A stretch of DNA of 64,000 nt from Trichomonas vaginalis G3. Taxonomy: Eukaryota; Parabasalia; Trichomonadida; Trichomonadidae. The notes below the pieces were generated by a model. The model was not told where the DNA came from. It saw only the letters and a list, made by a program, of their open reading frames with translations, and made no database searches. Position 1 is the first letter of the stretch. Every line of letters begins with the position of its first letter. The DNA lies in assembly GCF_026262505.1 (NCBI RefSeq), contig NC_067204.1:17400165-17464164 (forward strand), read 5' to 3'. The translations under genes and the position numbers were made by a program. Below, piece by piece: positions 29,804-39,402 of this stretch.

Positions 29804-30628
29804 TTACCTTCTTCTATGGATAGCAAATTTAATATGAAAGGAATCTGTGATTTTATTTTCATGGCCGAAATAAGCAAATTTAAAATCGTTTGGACAGAGT
29901 TCTGTTGAATGAAGATAAAGCTCAAGTGAAATTCTTCTGTTTGATATAATAGTCACTTGCTTTTTGGATTGATATAATAATTCTGAAGTATCGATATATG
30001 AACTAGACACTGTAATCGAATTATTTGAACCATAAATTCCGAACAAATATTGTCCATTTTGTTTGTTATTAGCAATGAAACATTTTTCTAAAGTAGTGTT
30101 AGACTCTTGGCAATATATCATTCCCGTTAAAACATCAGCTTCAGAAACAGTATTATTTATGAAAACAATGCTTTTGTAATTTGCTGATTTGAACCGTGTT
30201 AAACAAATATGGGAGTCACCATAATTTTCAGATATAATAGAATATGTTATAGAAGATGAATATCCATTTCCCATTCCTATCATAAAAGCTGTATTGTATT
30301 GGCAGACGTTTCTTGATATGTTATTTTGTAAAAATGAAATATTTCCATATGACAAAGAGACTGTACTATATTCATTTTGAACTTCTCGATTACTATATGT
30401 AATCGATGAATAATGAAGTTCATTGACTTTTCCATGTATTTCTGGATTTGACATTTCTTCACGAGAAATAAAGCAAAATTTTCATTCAGTTCCTTGAGAT
30501 CCAAAACTGCAAACTTTACGAATGGAACTTTGGCCTTCCATGATGAAAATAGATCCACCTTTATCACTACTAAAAGAGTTTTCAAAGATGCTTGTAGAAA
30601 TTAGGGATTTAATCCCAGATGATTTAAG
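29804..30628 (-). pseudogene. Beta-helix surface-protein fragment (copy 3), cut by a repeat
   Basis: Blocks shared with copies 1 and 2: LKSSGIKSLISTSIFENSFS, GQSSIRKVCSFGSQ, SFLQNNISRNVC, IVFINNTVSE, CFIANNKQNGQYLFG and VSSSYIDTSELLY. One in-frame TGA lies after GSQGTE (about 30,480) and the rest is open to 29,804. The 5' side ends abruptly at about 30,628 in the repeat sequence that also occurs at 1,025, so an insertion or a rearrangement at the repeat removed the front of the gene. Confidence 0.65.
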
Positions 30629-31835
30629 TCTTATAAGGGTCCACTGTAAGGCCAAATAAGGCCTATCGTCGTCCCAAAAATATTGCTCGAGATGGTGTTT
30701 TACTAAGGCCCAAAACTTAAAAAAACACAAAAAAATTAACTTTACTCTTTTGAGATCCTTATCAGATATGCATCAATTTGATGCAGTATCGCAGTTCAAA
30801 TCTGATTTTTTAATGTAGATGTACTCTAACATCCTTTAAAAAATGCAAAATGATATTAATTAAGCTTTTCATTTCTGTATCATACACGAAACAAAATCGT
30901 TCATTATACTAAAATTTATCAAAGTTTGATTAATGAAAAAATAATATCTAAATTTTTACATTGAGTCGGCTATTGATATGGTTAATATTAAATCTTGTAA
31001 AAATTGGCATTATCCAGAATAATACCCACTAAAATACACAATTTTTTTTAAAAAAATTTGGTAAAAAAGGGAGTTGGCGTCCTAAGGCGTCCTAGTGTAA
31101 ATTTCTCAAGATTGTGATATTTACATCACATTTTTGAGAGGTTTATGGGCGTCCTAAGGGAAAATTGAATAGCTAGGGCGTCCCGAATTTTCATTCTAAG
31201 ATTTAAATATATTATATACTTAAGTATAATACAAGCAATATAAAAATTAAATTTTTATTATGTTAACTTATAAGAAATTTTTTTGAATTATCGTTGATTT
31301 ATTGTAATCTTTCCAGGCTATACTTTTGAAATCAACTTTACCTGTCATACGCATTAATGTAGTAGATGTCCAGGTGTAGCTATTATATCCCAGCAACATT
31401 GGTATTTTATCATTGTAAGATATCAAAATGAAGCGTTTTTTCAGATATAATTTTTCGTAAATTTTTCAAAAATAAGATGGTAAAAAAGCCTCGACTTGCT
31501 CGAAAAATAACAATTTTTTTACTTGTAAAAATAACCCTTTTACAGCATGGGCAGCTATTCAATCACTATTTCTTTTTCTAAAAGTATATTTTTCAAAAAA
31601 ATTAAGATCAAATTCGACAATTTCTTGATGAAAGCAAAAATATTACACATACTTCTAGATGCATGGGATAAAATATGCAATTATTCAATCAATTCGCATG
31701 ATTTGAAAAAAAAAAATCTAAATTTGATAAAAATGTAGAAATTTTTTATTTTTAACTTGAGATTCGATTTTTTTGATCCAATTTGTGAATTTTTTTTGAT
31801 CGGAATTTCAATTAATTTGTTGATCAAAAATGACC
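30629..31835. repeat. Gene-free stretch starting with the dispersed repeat end
   Basis: It opens with TTATAAGGGTCCACTGTAAG and GGCCAAATAAGGCCTATCG, matching the left end of the element at 1,025. The motif GCGTCCTAAGG recurs three times with variation between 31,075 and 31,185 (GGCGTCCTAAGGCGTCCTAG, GGGCGTCCTAAGGG, AGGGCGTCCCG). No coding frame of weight is present. It is possibly a decayed non-autonomous transposon. Confidence 0.4.
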
Positions 31836-32938
31836 TCACAATGTTTGATCATAAGTGAAGTCATCTTCATGGGTATTTAGAAATTCCAAGAGAAATTGCT
31901 TATTTCTCGCAGATGTAATATCTGAGAAAATCGAATTTAAATATTCATAGAAACCCAAATCATTCTCCGGTTCGAATAATTCATCTGTTGCTTTTTCTGT
32001 TTTTTCTATGAATTTTAATAATTTGATTAATAAATCTTCATCAGGAAGAATTATTGCTGCATTTGTGATAAAATTCCATATTGAGGTAATATGGCAATAA
32101 TTACATTTATAAATGTAATTTATCCAAATTTTTTTGGCAAATTCGCATAATAGCATTAATATTTGAAGCTGAGATTAAACCTGTGATTACTTCTGTAACT
32201 TTTGGAAAATCAGCAATTTAATATCTCTTTATATTGAATTGAGAAATAAAAAAAATCAAATGGATTCATTTCTTCAATTTCAAGGAGATTGTAAAAATTG
32301 ATAGAAGTGTTATTGCAACAAATTGTATTTGCAGCAAAAAATATCATTTGCTCGATTCCATTTTTGGAATAAATTTGCTGGAACAATGTTAAATTAAAAC
32401 AGTTGCTTAATTTTTCTTCATTGTTTTCATAAAAAAGTAACAAGTTTGCAACTGAAATTTCAAAATTTTGATAATTGCCAGTTATTTCAGTAAATATATA
32501 TATTTGCTTTTCTTCATCTAAAAATGGCAAATATTGATTTGCAATATTAACTAAAGTTTGGGATAAATTGTTCCAGTTTGATTTTACAATTTGTGAGCAC
32601 ATTATGTAATATGTAAATTTATCCGCTTTGTAGGAATTTAAAATTGTTTGTTGTTCTGTTTCAGTTAAATTACTGAATTTTTCAAGATTAATATTGTGAT
32701 AAAAAATAGAATCCTTGAAACATTCTGATATCTTTTCAATGTTTAAAACGGATGCTAAAAAATGTAAAAGAACTTCATCAGTCACTGTGATTTTTTTGAA
32801 AAATTTATCCCAATTCAAGCATCCAATTGATCTTTCTGTCATTGTACTTATGCATTGATAAAGTTGATTTAATGAATCCGAAGAATAATCATTATGCTTG
32901 ACTAGTTGAGTTAGTTGATACAGACTGTCGTCAGCCAT
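31836..32938 (-). pseudogene. HEAT-repeat (karyopherin-like) gene, frame-broken
   Basis: A 242-codon frame starts MADDSLYQLTQLVKHND at 32,938 and ends at 32,210. The helical text goes on in a second frame (DFPKVTEVITGLISASNIN, about 32,205-32,110) and then in a third frame to 31,836 (NFITNAAIILPDEDLLIKLL). Two frame changes within 100 bases and an abrupt end after some 365 codons make it a truncated pseudogene. Helical repeats and the start resemble exportin or importin N-termini. TCACAAAT boxes lie upstream of the ATG. A sequencing error is a possible alternative for either shift. Confidence 0.55.
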
Positions 32939-32988
32939 TTTAAAAAAATGAATAAAATTGTATAGTAAATTATATTTGTGAAATTTGT

Positions 32989-33720
32989 GACGCTACATTC
33001 AATCTAAGACCAATATCTCAAAGAATTACTCATTTAAGTATTACTTTTCATTGTTTTTTAAAAAATATCTTTGCTTATTTGTTCACTTTTTTGACATTTA
33101 TTATATGCTTTTTATCATATTTCCGATGATATGAATATATATTCTATATAAGAATGACGCTACATTCAATCTAAGACCAATATCTCAAAGAATTCCTCAT
33201 TTAAGTATTACTTTTCATTGTTTTTTAAAAAATATCTTTGCTTATTTGTTCACTTTTTTGACATTTATTATATGCTTTTTATCATATTTCCGATGATATG
33301 AATATATATTCTATATAAGAATGACGCTACATTCAATCTAAGACCAATATCTCAAAGAATTCCTCATTTAAGTATTACTTTTCATTTTTTTTAAAAAATA
33401 TCTTTGCTTATTTGTTCACTTTTTTGACATTTATTATATGCTTTTTATCATATTTCCGATGATATGAATATATATTCTATATAAGAATGACGCTACATTC
33501 AATCTAAGACCAATATCTCAAAGAATTCCTCATTTAAGTATTACTTTTCATTGTTTTTTAAAAAATATCTTTGCTTATTTGTTCACTTTTTTGACATTTA
33601 TTATATGCTTTTTATCATATTTCCGATGATATGAATATATATTCTATATAAGAATGACGCTACATTCAATCTAAGACCAATATCTCAAAGAATTCCTCAT
33701 TTAAGTATTACTTTTCATTT
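32989..33720. repeat. 167-bp tandem repeat, 4.4 units
   Basis: Units begin with GACGCTACATTCAATCTAAG at 32,989, 33,156, 33,323, 33,489 and 33,656, the last being partial (about 65 bases). Copies are nearly identical; one is a base or so shorter in a T-run. The array fills the space between the divergent HEAT pseudogene (start 32,938) and the transposase gene (start 33,773), so each unit may carry promoter sequence of one of them. Near-identity shows recent expansion or homogenisation. Confidence 0.9.
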
Positions 33721-33772
33721 TTGATTCAATTTTCGAACGGTTTTCGTAAATTTTGCATCATTTCATTTTTTA

Positions 33773-36025
33773 ATGGGAAAATCATCTATATTTAATCAAA
33801 AAAGAGCAAACTTTACAGACGAAAATAAAATATTTATCAGGGAACAATCTGATAAATACCAAAAATCAACATCGAGAGATGAAAAAACGAATATAATCAA
33901 ACAAGTTCTTCAATATTTTAATATTAAATACGCCGAAAATGAATCTAAAGCTGTCAGAAGATATTTTAGTTATATTGCAGTTAAAAATATTCCCGCAGTT
34001 ACTGGAAAATATCCTGATACAATTGTTCGCAAAGATATGCTTTATTCGCATGATCATACAAATATTATTAATTCAAATAATATTGAACGTTACTACCGTT
34101 GCATCGATCATTCTTGTCAAGCACGTTATTTAGTTAAAATTGAGAACAGTTCAGTTTCCGAAGATTTACAAAAGGAACATATACCCGAATGCAGACAATT
34201 TAAAAAGTTACAAAATGAAAAAAATGATCTTCATAAATCAATGACTCTGACAGAAATATACAATAAGGCAATGGCAAAATTTTCTGAAGACAACGGCACT
34301 TTTCAGCAGATTAAAAAATTTATGACAGAACTTGCTGTTGGTACTGATGAAAACCCATTAATTAAAGATTCATTGGTCAGGGAAGTTTATAATAAGTCCA
34401 GAAAATTTTCTGTTGGAGAAAAAATTACAGACGATGAAATTGCTAATTTTTGTTTAATAAATGGCGAGCAGTTTTTCATTGGCCATGATTTTCAAGCAAA
34501 TTGTGAGACGATGTTTTTTGGTTTTGAGAAGGCAATTCAATTTGCAAAAGAAGCCACAGATTTATTTTGCGATGGAACTTTTAAAATTACACCAAAACAT
34601 TTTCAAAAAGGACAGATGCTAACAATTATGATTTGTGAACCTTCAACAAATCAATATCTACCACTTTTATTTATATTCATGAAAAACCGCACATTTGAAT
34701 CTTATAAGAAGGCATTTGAATATATTTTTACTGTCAAGGGTATTCAATTTTCAAAGCTAATTCAAATTCATTGTGATTTTGAAAAGGGAATGATAGAGGC
34801 ACTTCAACAAATTTTCCCTAAAGTCCGTATAATTGGATGCCTATTTCATTTCAAACAAGCTTTACACAGGAAACTTGTAGCACTTTATACAAAAAATTTC
34901 AATACTTTACAAAATTCTTTATTTAAGCTATATTCTATTACTCCATTCATGTCTCATGAAGAATTTGTACTTACAATGCATATAATTAATCAAAATAAAG
35001 TTGATTCGATCAAAGATTATATTGATTATTTCAACAAAGTTTGGTTGCCGCACTACAATTTAATATCTCAATATAATAATGCAACTGCAATATTCACTAA
35101 TGATTGCCTCGAGAGTATGCATTCAGAATTTTCTTCGTTAAAACATCCAAACATTTATGAAGCTATTAAGAAGATATCTCAAATCCAATTAGATAAATAT
35201 AACGCCATCAAAAATAACCAGAAGATCGAGCGCCATATAAAAACCGTTATCACTGATAGCTACAAAAATTATATTCTTGACTGCTTTCAAAAAGAACTTG
35301 AGAAAACAATTTTTTCTATCAAACAATACAACGTAAGTGATCTTTCTTTGGCTCAGAACGAGATTTCTCCATATGGTTCCATAGAATCGAGTTCATTGTT
35401 CGAAAATATTCCAGTTCATGATGCAGATATACTCAAATCGATCGATCTAACAGATAAAGATACAATGATCACTAAGTTTATTAATGAAAAAAGAGAAAAA
35501 ATTATGGCATTATTTAATGAAACATTAAATCATCCAGATTTTAATTCATCCACTCCAATTCAAACTAATTTTGAGCAAGCCGATACAAATCAAGGTTCAG
35601 ATGCTCCAATTCGCTCCGAAAATTCAAATATTGCAGACTCTACAGATTTAGAACCAGAAAATCAAAACCATCCTTCTACAAATCAAATGTCTAGTAATCT
35701 AGAACATAAGCTGGACCTTCTTGATCATATTGAAAAACAATTATCGAAAATGCGCTCGTTATTGGGAATTCTTCCTACTACAAATGCTATTGTTGGGCCG
35801 TCAAAACAAGTTTCAGTTAATAGCAAGCAAAATTCTGAAAAAAATAAGAAAAAATCTTCCATAACAACAAAATCAAACAATAAAAAACAAAATTCATCCG
35901 ACAATCCTCCTAAACGTAAAGCTCCTATTTCGGAAAGGATTCTCAGCGATAATAACTTATATTTTCAAGTTCATCGAAAGAGATCGAAAAGCAAACGTTC
36001 CACATCTACAGAGAAAAAGAATTGA
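33773..36025 (+). CDS. MULE (Mutator-like) transposase with FLYWCH-like zinc finger (750 aa)
   Basis: Residues about 85-140 carry C110, C115, H136 and C140 in the FLYWCH/WRKY-like arrangement used for DNA binding. The MULE catalytic domain follows: D267 in LFCDGTF, D335 in IHCDFEKG, the C356/H359 pair in IIGCLFHF, and E447 in NDCLES. The C-terminal 130 residues are low-complexity with basic clusters (KNKKKSS, PPKRKAP, HRKRSKSKRS) that look like nuclear localisation signals. The frame is uninterrupted over 750 codons, so the copy may be recently active or domesticated. No terminal inverted repeats were found by eye in the flanks. Confidence 0.85.
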   Translation: MGKSSIFNQKRANFTDENKIFIREQSDKYQKSTSRDEKTNIIKQVLQYFNIKYAENESKAVRRYFSYIAVKNIPAVTGKYPDTIVRKDMLYSHDHTNIINSNNIERYYRCIDHSCQARYLVKIENSSVSEDLQKEHIPECRQFKKLQNEKNDLHKSMTLTEIYNKAMAKFSEDNGTFQQIKKFMTELAVGTDENPLIKDSLVREVYNKSRKFSVGEKITDDEIANFCLINGEQFFIGHDFQANCETMFFGFEKAIQFAKEATDLFCDGTFKITPKHFQKGQMLTIMICEPSTNQYLPLLFIFMKNRTFESYKKAFEYIFTVKGIQFSKLIQIHCDFEKGMIEALQQIFPKVRIIGCLFHFKQALHRKLVALYTKNFNTLQNSLFKLYSITPFMSHEEFVLTMHIINQNKVDSIKDYIDYFNKVWLPHYNLISQYNNATAIFTNDCLESMHSEFSSLKHPNIYEAIKKISQIQLDKYNAIKNNQKIERHIKTVITDSYKNYILDCFQKELEKTIFSIKQYNVSDLSLAQNEISPYGSIESSSLFENIPVHDADILKSIDLTDKDTMITKFINEKREKIMALFNETLNHPDFNSSTPIQTNFEQADTNQGSDAPIRSENSNIADSTDLEPENQNHPSTNQMSSNLEHKLDLLDHIEKQLSKMRSLLGILPTTNAIVGPSKQVSVNSKQNSEKNKKKSSITTKSNNKKQNSSDNPPKRKAPISERILSDNNLYFQVHRKRSKSKRSTSTEKKN

Positions 36026-36656
36026 TATATGAAGTCTAATTCCTTTTATAACTACTATATTTTTATTCTTATGACTAAAAAATAATATATTATTTAACAA
36101 TTTTCATTTTTTTCTTTTAACAATTTCGTTTTATTTCCATTTATTGTTAAATGATTTTTAGCATACACCTTTCTTTGTTCATCTTCTAAATACAATTTAT
36201 TTTTTCTTAGATATAATTCTATTCATTCAATTCGATCGTCATTTTTCAGTACATGATCGTAATTTTCAATTATTGATCGCGATTTTACTTCAGAATTTGT
36301 TCGCAATATTGCTTATCAAAATTATATCTCTATTCTCTCATTTCTGTTTAGTCAATATCATTACACTCCTATTGTCTAATAACATGCTATTAATTTTCTT
36401 AAAATTAAAAAAAATATCAACTTTTAAAAACAGAAACTTAACATCCTTAGGTCAATGGATTTTGATGTGAAATACATTTAATCTGTTTTTCTTTTTTTAT
36501 TTTAAATAATTGAATATTTATAGTTGTTATGGGTCTTACATCATGTAAAACGAATTTTCTTAAAGTAAATTTACTTTTTCTTCAATCTTTCTTACATATT
36601 TATTAAAAAAAATTATCCAAAAAAAGATGTTTTAGAATGAAAAAAAATAGAAAAAT

Positions 36657-36689
<33 letters not shown>

Positions 36690-36693
36690 TAGT
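36026..36693. other. Spacer between transposase and Polinton, ending in a 30-A run
   Basis: Very AT-rich. An uninterrupted run of 30 A lies at 36,658-36,687. No gene seen. The border between the MULE and the Polinton must lie here. Confidence 0.5.
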
Positions 36694-36726
36694 GGGGCTT
36701 CCAGGCACTTCGTGCCCTCTAGCCCC
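36694..36726. repeat. Perfect double-stem hairpin at the Polinton left border
   Basis: GGGGCT (36,694-36,699) pairs with AGCCCC (36,721-36,726), and GGCAC (36,704-36,708) with GTGCC (36,712-36,716), around a three-base TTC loop. It is strikingly GC-rich for this DNA and follows the 30-A run directly. It could mark the element's terminal region or act as a terminator. To its right (to 36,947) the only coding-like text is a short acidic minus-strand remnant around 36,770-36,860. Confidence 0.7.
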
Positions 36727-36947
36727 GAAGATGTTTAGTATAAATGAAGTTTTTATTCGGAAAATTGTTAGTCTTCTGGTGTGAATTCGGAGGACTCTTC
36801 TTCTTCCTCCATTGCTTCTGGGAAGAAGCCTTCTTCTGGGTCGAAAACATTATATAATGTGTCGCTTTTCACAAATTATATATGTTTTCATGTTTTGTCA
36901 CTTTTCTGTCACTTTTCGGGTAAAAAAATTTTTATTATTATATATAA

Positions 36948-37781
36948 ATGAATTTTACAAAACCTCCGTTACCGTTCTTTGGAAATAAGAGTAAATGTAA
37001 AGATATTATATTGAGAGAACTTAAGAAACTACCGAATGGTCTAACATTTGTAGATTTGTTCGGTGGAAGTTTCTATATATCCCATTTGTGCCATACAATA
37101 TTCCCAGACTCAAAGATTATATGCAATGACTTCGACAACTATATGAACCGTCTCAAACATATTCCAGACACAAACAATATATTGAAAGAGTTAAAAGAAA
37201 AGATACCTATAGGTAAGATGGAACGTATACCATTAGATAAGAAAAATATTGTGAGAGAGGTTTTGAAAAAAGCAGAATATATAGACTGGGATAGTATATC
37301 TGCTAGACTATTATATAGTGGTTCTATAAGAGTTCATGACATTGAAACACTTATGTCAAAAGTTTTATATCTTAACTATACAAATGTTTTCAAAGAGGAC
37401 ATAGAAAAATATATTGAGGGTATAGAGTTTGTGAGATGTTATTGGACAGAGTTGTATGAAAAATATAAAGACAAGGAAAATGTTTTCTTTATAGTGGACC
37501 CGCCGTTTTATAACACATGGGATTTTCAATACCAAGTAGACTGGACTTTGAGAGACTCTTTAGAAACTTTAGACGTTTTACATAACCATCCATGCTTTTA
37601 CTTTACATCCGATAAAAGTGGTTTGGAAACCGTTATGAGATGGTTAGAGGACATACATGACTATGAGTTTAGATATGACAAGATAGAATATGAGAGAGGT
37701 CCTATAAACCGGAGAAAGTGTCATAACAAAGAAATTTTATTAGTAAGTAAATGTGGTTTGAAATCGGACTACTTGTTTTAG
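36948..37781 (+). CDS. Dam-like N6-adenine DNA methyltransferase (D12 class, 277 aa)
   Basis: FFGNKSK at residues 10-16 and DLFGGS at 36-41 are the AdoMet-binding motifs in the order of the D12/Dam class. The catalytic DPPF lies at 184-187. Length and spacing fit Dam-type enzymes, which methylate adenine in a short palindrome such as GATC; the target here is unknown. The frame is complete. GTCACTTTT occurs twice at 36,898-36,917 before the start and may be its promoter. Adenine methylation is known in Trichomonas, and methyltransferases of this kind have been linked to its mobile DNA; this one may protect or silence the element. Confidence 0.85.
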   Translation: MNFTKPPLPFFGNKSKCKDIILRELKKLPNGLTFVDLFGGSFYISHLCHTIFPDSKIICNDFDNYMNRLKHIPDTNNILKELKEKIPIGKMERIPLDKKNIVREVLKKAEYIDWDSISARLLYSGSIRVHDIETLMSKVLYLNYTNVFKEDIEKYIEGIEFVRCYWTELYEKYKDKENVFFIVDPPFYNTWDFQYQVDWTLRDSLETLDVLHNHPCFYFTSDKSGLETVMRWLEDIHDYEFRYDKIEYERGPINRRKCHNKEILLVSKCGLKSDYLF

Positions 37782-37882
37782 GTTTTTTCCATTGTGTCAT
37801 TTATTTCTTTGACGTGGCAGAAAAGTACAGAGAATATGAAGATGAACCAATGCCTGCAAATGTTCAGTATATGTACTCGTAA
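37751..37882 (+). CDS. Tiny single-pass membrane protein (43 aa)
   Basis: It overlaps the 3' end of the methyltransferase gene in another frame. It starts MWFEIGLLVLGFFHCVIYFF, one hydrophobic segment, followed by a short charged tail (DVAEKYREYEDEPMP). A complete frame with ATG and TAA, and only 23 bases to the next gene, fit a small Polinton gene in a packed rightward cluster. Function unknown. Confidence 0.5.
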   Translation: MWFEIGLLVLGFFHCVIYFFDVAEKYREYEDEPMPANVQYMYS

Positions 37883-37905
37883 GAGATATTTTTATCTAAT
37901 ATTAA

Positions 37906-38268
37906 ATGGACGCACAGAACTTAGCGAATGCACAGCAACCTGGACAACCAAACCCAGAGAATATTCCAAATGAAGTTAGAATACAAACTGCAATGGCAAA
38001 CTATGGTCAAGTGCCAACAGATGTACAAATGCAAACTGCCATGTCAAATGACGCTGCGTTAGGTTTGCCACCATGGTATGCAAATATGAGATGGAAAGAG
38101 TTTTATACAAACCCTGAAGTGGGATATAAACAACTTTATGCAGATGACGCGAACACAGGAGTTGACCCAGAATATGTTTTCTACCAGAGGAGAAACAGAA
38201 TGTATGAGCTCCAGTTAAAGAATGCTATGGAACTCAACAGGAAACGCAAAAGACTAGGCGGACATTAG
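37906..38268 (+). CDS. Polinton hypothetical protein (120 aa)
   Basis: Gln/Asn/Pro-rich N-terminus with two similar blocks (EVRIQTAMANYGQVP and DVQMQTAMSNDAALG), then an aromatic middle (LPPWYANMRWKEFYTNPEVGYKQLY), and a basic tail (NRKRKRLGGH) that could bind DNA or serve as a nuclear signal. Not recognised. Its position just before the pVI-like gene suggests a virion component; that is inference. Confidence 0.6.
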   Translation: MDAQNLANAQQPGQPNPENIPNEVRIQTAMANYGQVPTDVQMQTAMSNDAALGLPPWYANMRWKEFYTNPEVGYKQLYADDANTGVDPEYVFYQRRNRMYELQLKNAMELNRKRKRLGGH

Positions 38269-38286
38269 ATTTTTACATATAGTAAA

Positions 38287-38529
38287 ATGGGTTTCTTCAG
38301 TAGTATTGGAAACTTCTTCAGAAGAGTTGGAAGAGGTATATGGAATGGAATAAAAACCGTAGGAAGAGGAATTTGGAACGGAGTCAAAAATATTGGTAAA
38401 AGAGTAGGTCAGTTTGTTGGTATTATACCTAAAGACCCTGAACCAGAAGAGCAAGCTCCTGTTATACAACAGCCTGAACCTGCACCACAGTCTAGTTGGC
38501 AACCAAATCCAACACCTCAACCGTATTAA
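38287..38529 (+). CDS. Amphipathic pVI/pX-like small virion protein (80 aa)
   Basis: Residues 1-45 form a cationic amphipathic helix built from imperfect repeats (GRGIWNGIKTV, GRGIWNGVKNI, GKRVGQFVG). The C-terminal half is proline- and glutamine-rich. This architecture is like the membrane-active peptides of adenovirus pVI and their Polinton counterparts, which help particles cross membranes. The match is by composition and layout only. The gene lies 18 bases after its neighbour in the same direction. Confidence 0.6.
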   Translation: MGFFSSIGNFFRRVGRGIWNGIKTVGRGIWNGVKNIGKRVGQFVGIIPKDPEPEEQAPVIQQPEPAPQSSWQPNPTPQPY

Positions 38530-38533
38530 AAAA

Positions 38534-39178
38534 TTATATTTTTACCGTTCGATAGTAGTTGTATATGAAACTAAGTTCTAAGTAAAACGCATGGTATAAT
38601 GGAATTATTCTTTTTCTTCCATCTGTAGTAAACCATACTTGAAAGTCTGAAATACTTCCACTTGGTGGTTCGTATAACTTTGTAGGTTTTTCGTAAAAGT
38701 CATTCATCAGACATAAGAAAGAGTTTTGCGCACCAGAAAATGAAGCATGAACAATAATAGCATCTGGGTCGAAAACATTTTCATATGTTCCATTAGGGTT
38801 TTCGACTTCATAAAAGTCTGGGTGTACTGGATATGCTGCAGGCTGATTTAACATCCTCATAAATCTATACCATGCCAAGTTGTTATATTTTGTAGAAATA
38901 TAAACGTTTTCTCCAAGGTCTTCTATTTTATTGATTTTAACAGTTGCATTTTTCCTGTCATAAATAATATCGAGATGGTACTCTCCCTCGTCAATGTTAT
39001 ACTGGTTTGCATATTCGATATAGATGTCGTTTATTTTTTCTTGAAAAGCTTGAAGAGTTGTTTCTAAGTTTACAAGCAAACTAACTTGTAAAAGTTTTCC
39101 CTGTTCAAATTTCTCATACATACGTTTTTCTTTGTTATAGTATCTAACTTCCAAAACCGACCGTAAATGGGAAACCAT
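38534..39178 (-). CDS. Polinton capsid-region protein, family A (copy 1)
   Basis: It is related to the frame at the right edge of the window (63,469-64,000). Shared blocks are NVFDP, CHASFS/VHASFS, NSFLC, FYEPPS, SDFQVWFTT, IIPLY and FYLELSFIYNY. Beta-strand-rich text with few charges fits a minor capsid or penton-like protein, but no family was firmly recognised. It is transcribed against its neighbours, and its end lies five bases from the end of the pVI-like gene. Coding-like text continues upstream of its first ATG in an overlapping frame, so the gene may be broken. Confidence 0.55.
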   Translation of the reverse strand: MVSHLRSVLEVRYYNKEKRMYEKFEQGKLLQVSLLVNLETTLQAFQEKINDIYIEYANQYNIDEGEYHLDIIYDRKNATVKINKIEDLGENVYISTKYNNLAWYRFMRMLNQPAAYPVHPDFYEVENPNGTYENVFDPDAIIVHASFSGAQNSFLCLMNDFYEKPTKLYEPPSGSISDFQVWFTTDGRKRIIPLYHAFYLELSFIYNYYRTVKI

Positions 39179-39402
39179 GTATGGCTTCTGAAATGAACTT
39201 CATTCTACGAAAGCCAATAGCTTTTGTGACAGATGGGTCTCTTAGCCATCTTAATGGGTAGTCAAAACGATAGCCTTCATGCTTTACGGTCTCTGTCTCA
39301 AACTTTTGACCGACATTAGTAAAAAGTTCATCTAATGGTTTAGTTGTAGCAACTCTTGAATTTTCTTTTTCTATTGAAAGCATATTTTTATCTAGAATAA
39401 AA

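Noticed and set aside
32989-33720. CRISPR-like array
   Set aside because: Units are 167 bp and repeat in full with no unique spacers; this is a eukaryotic tandem repeat.
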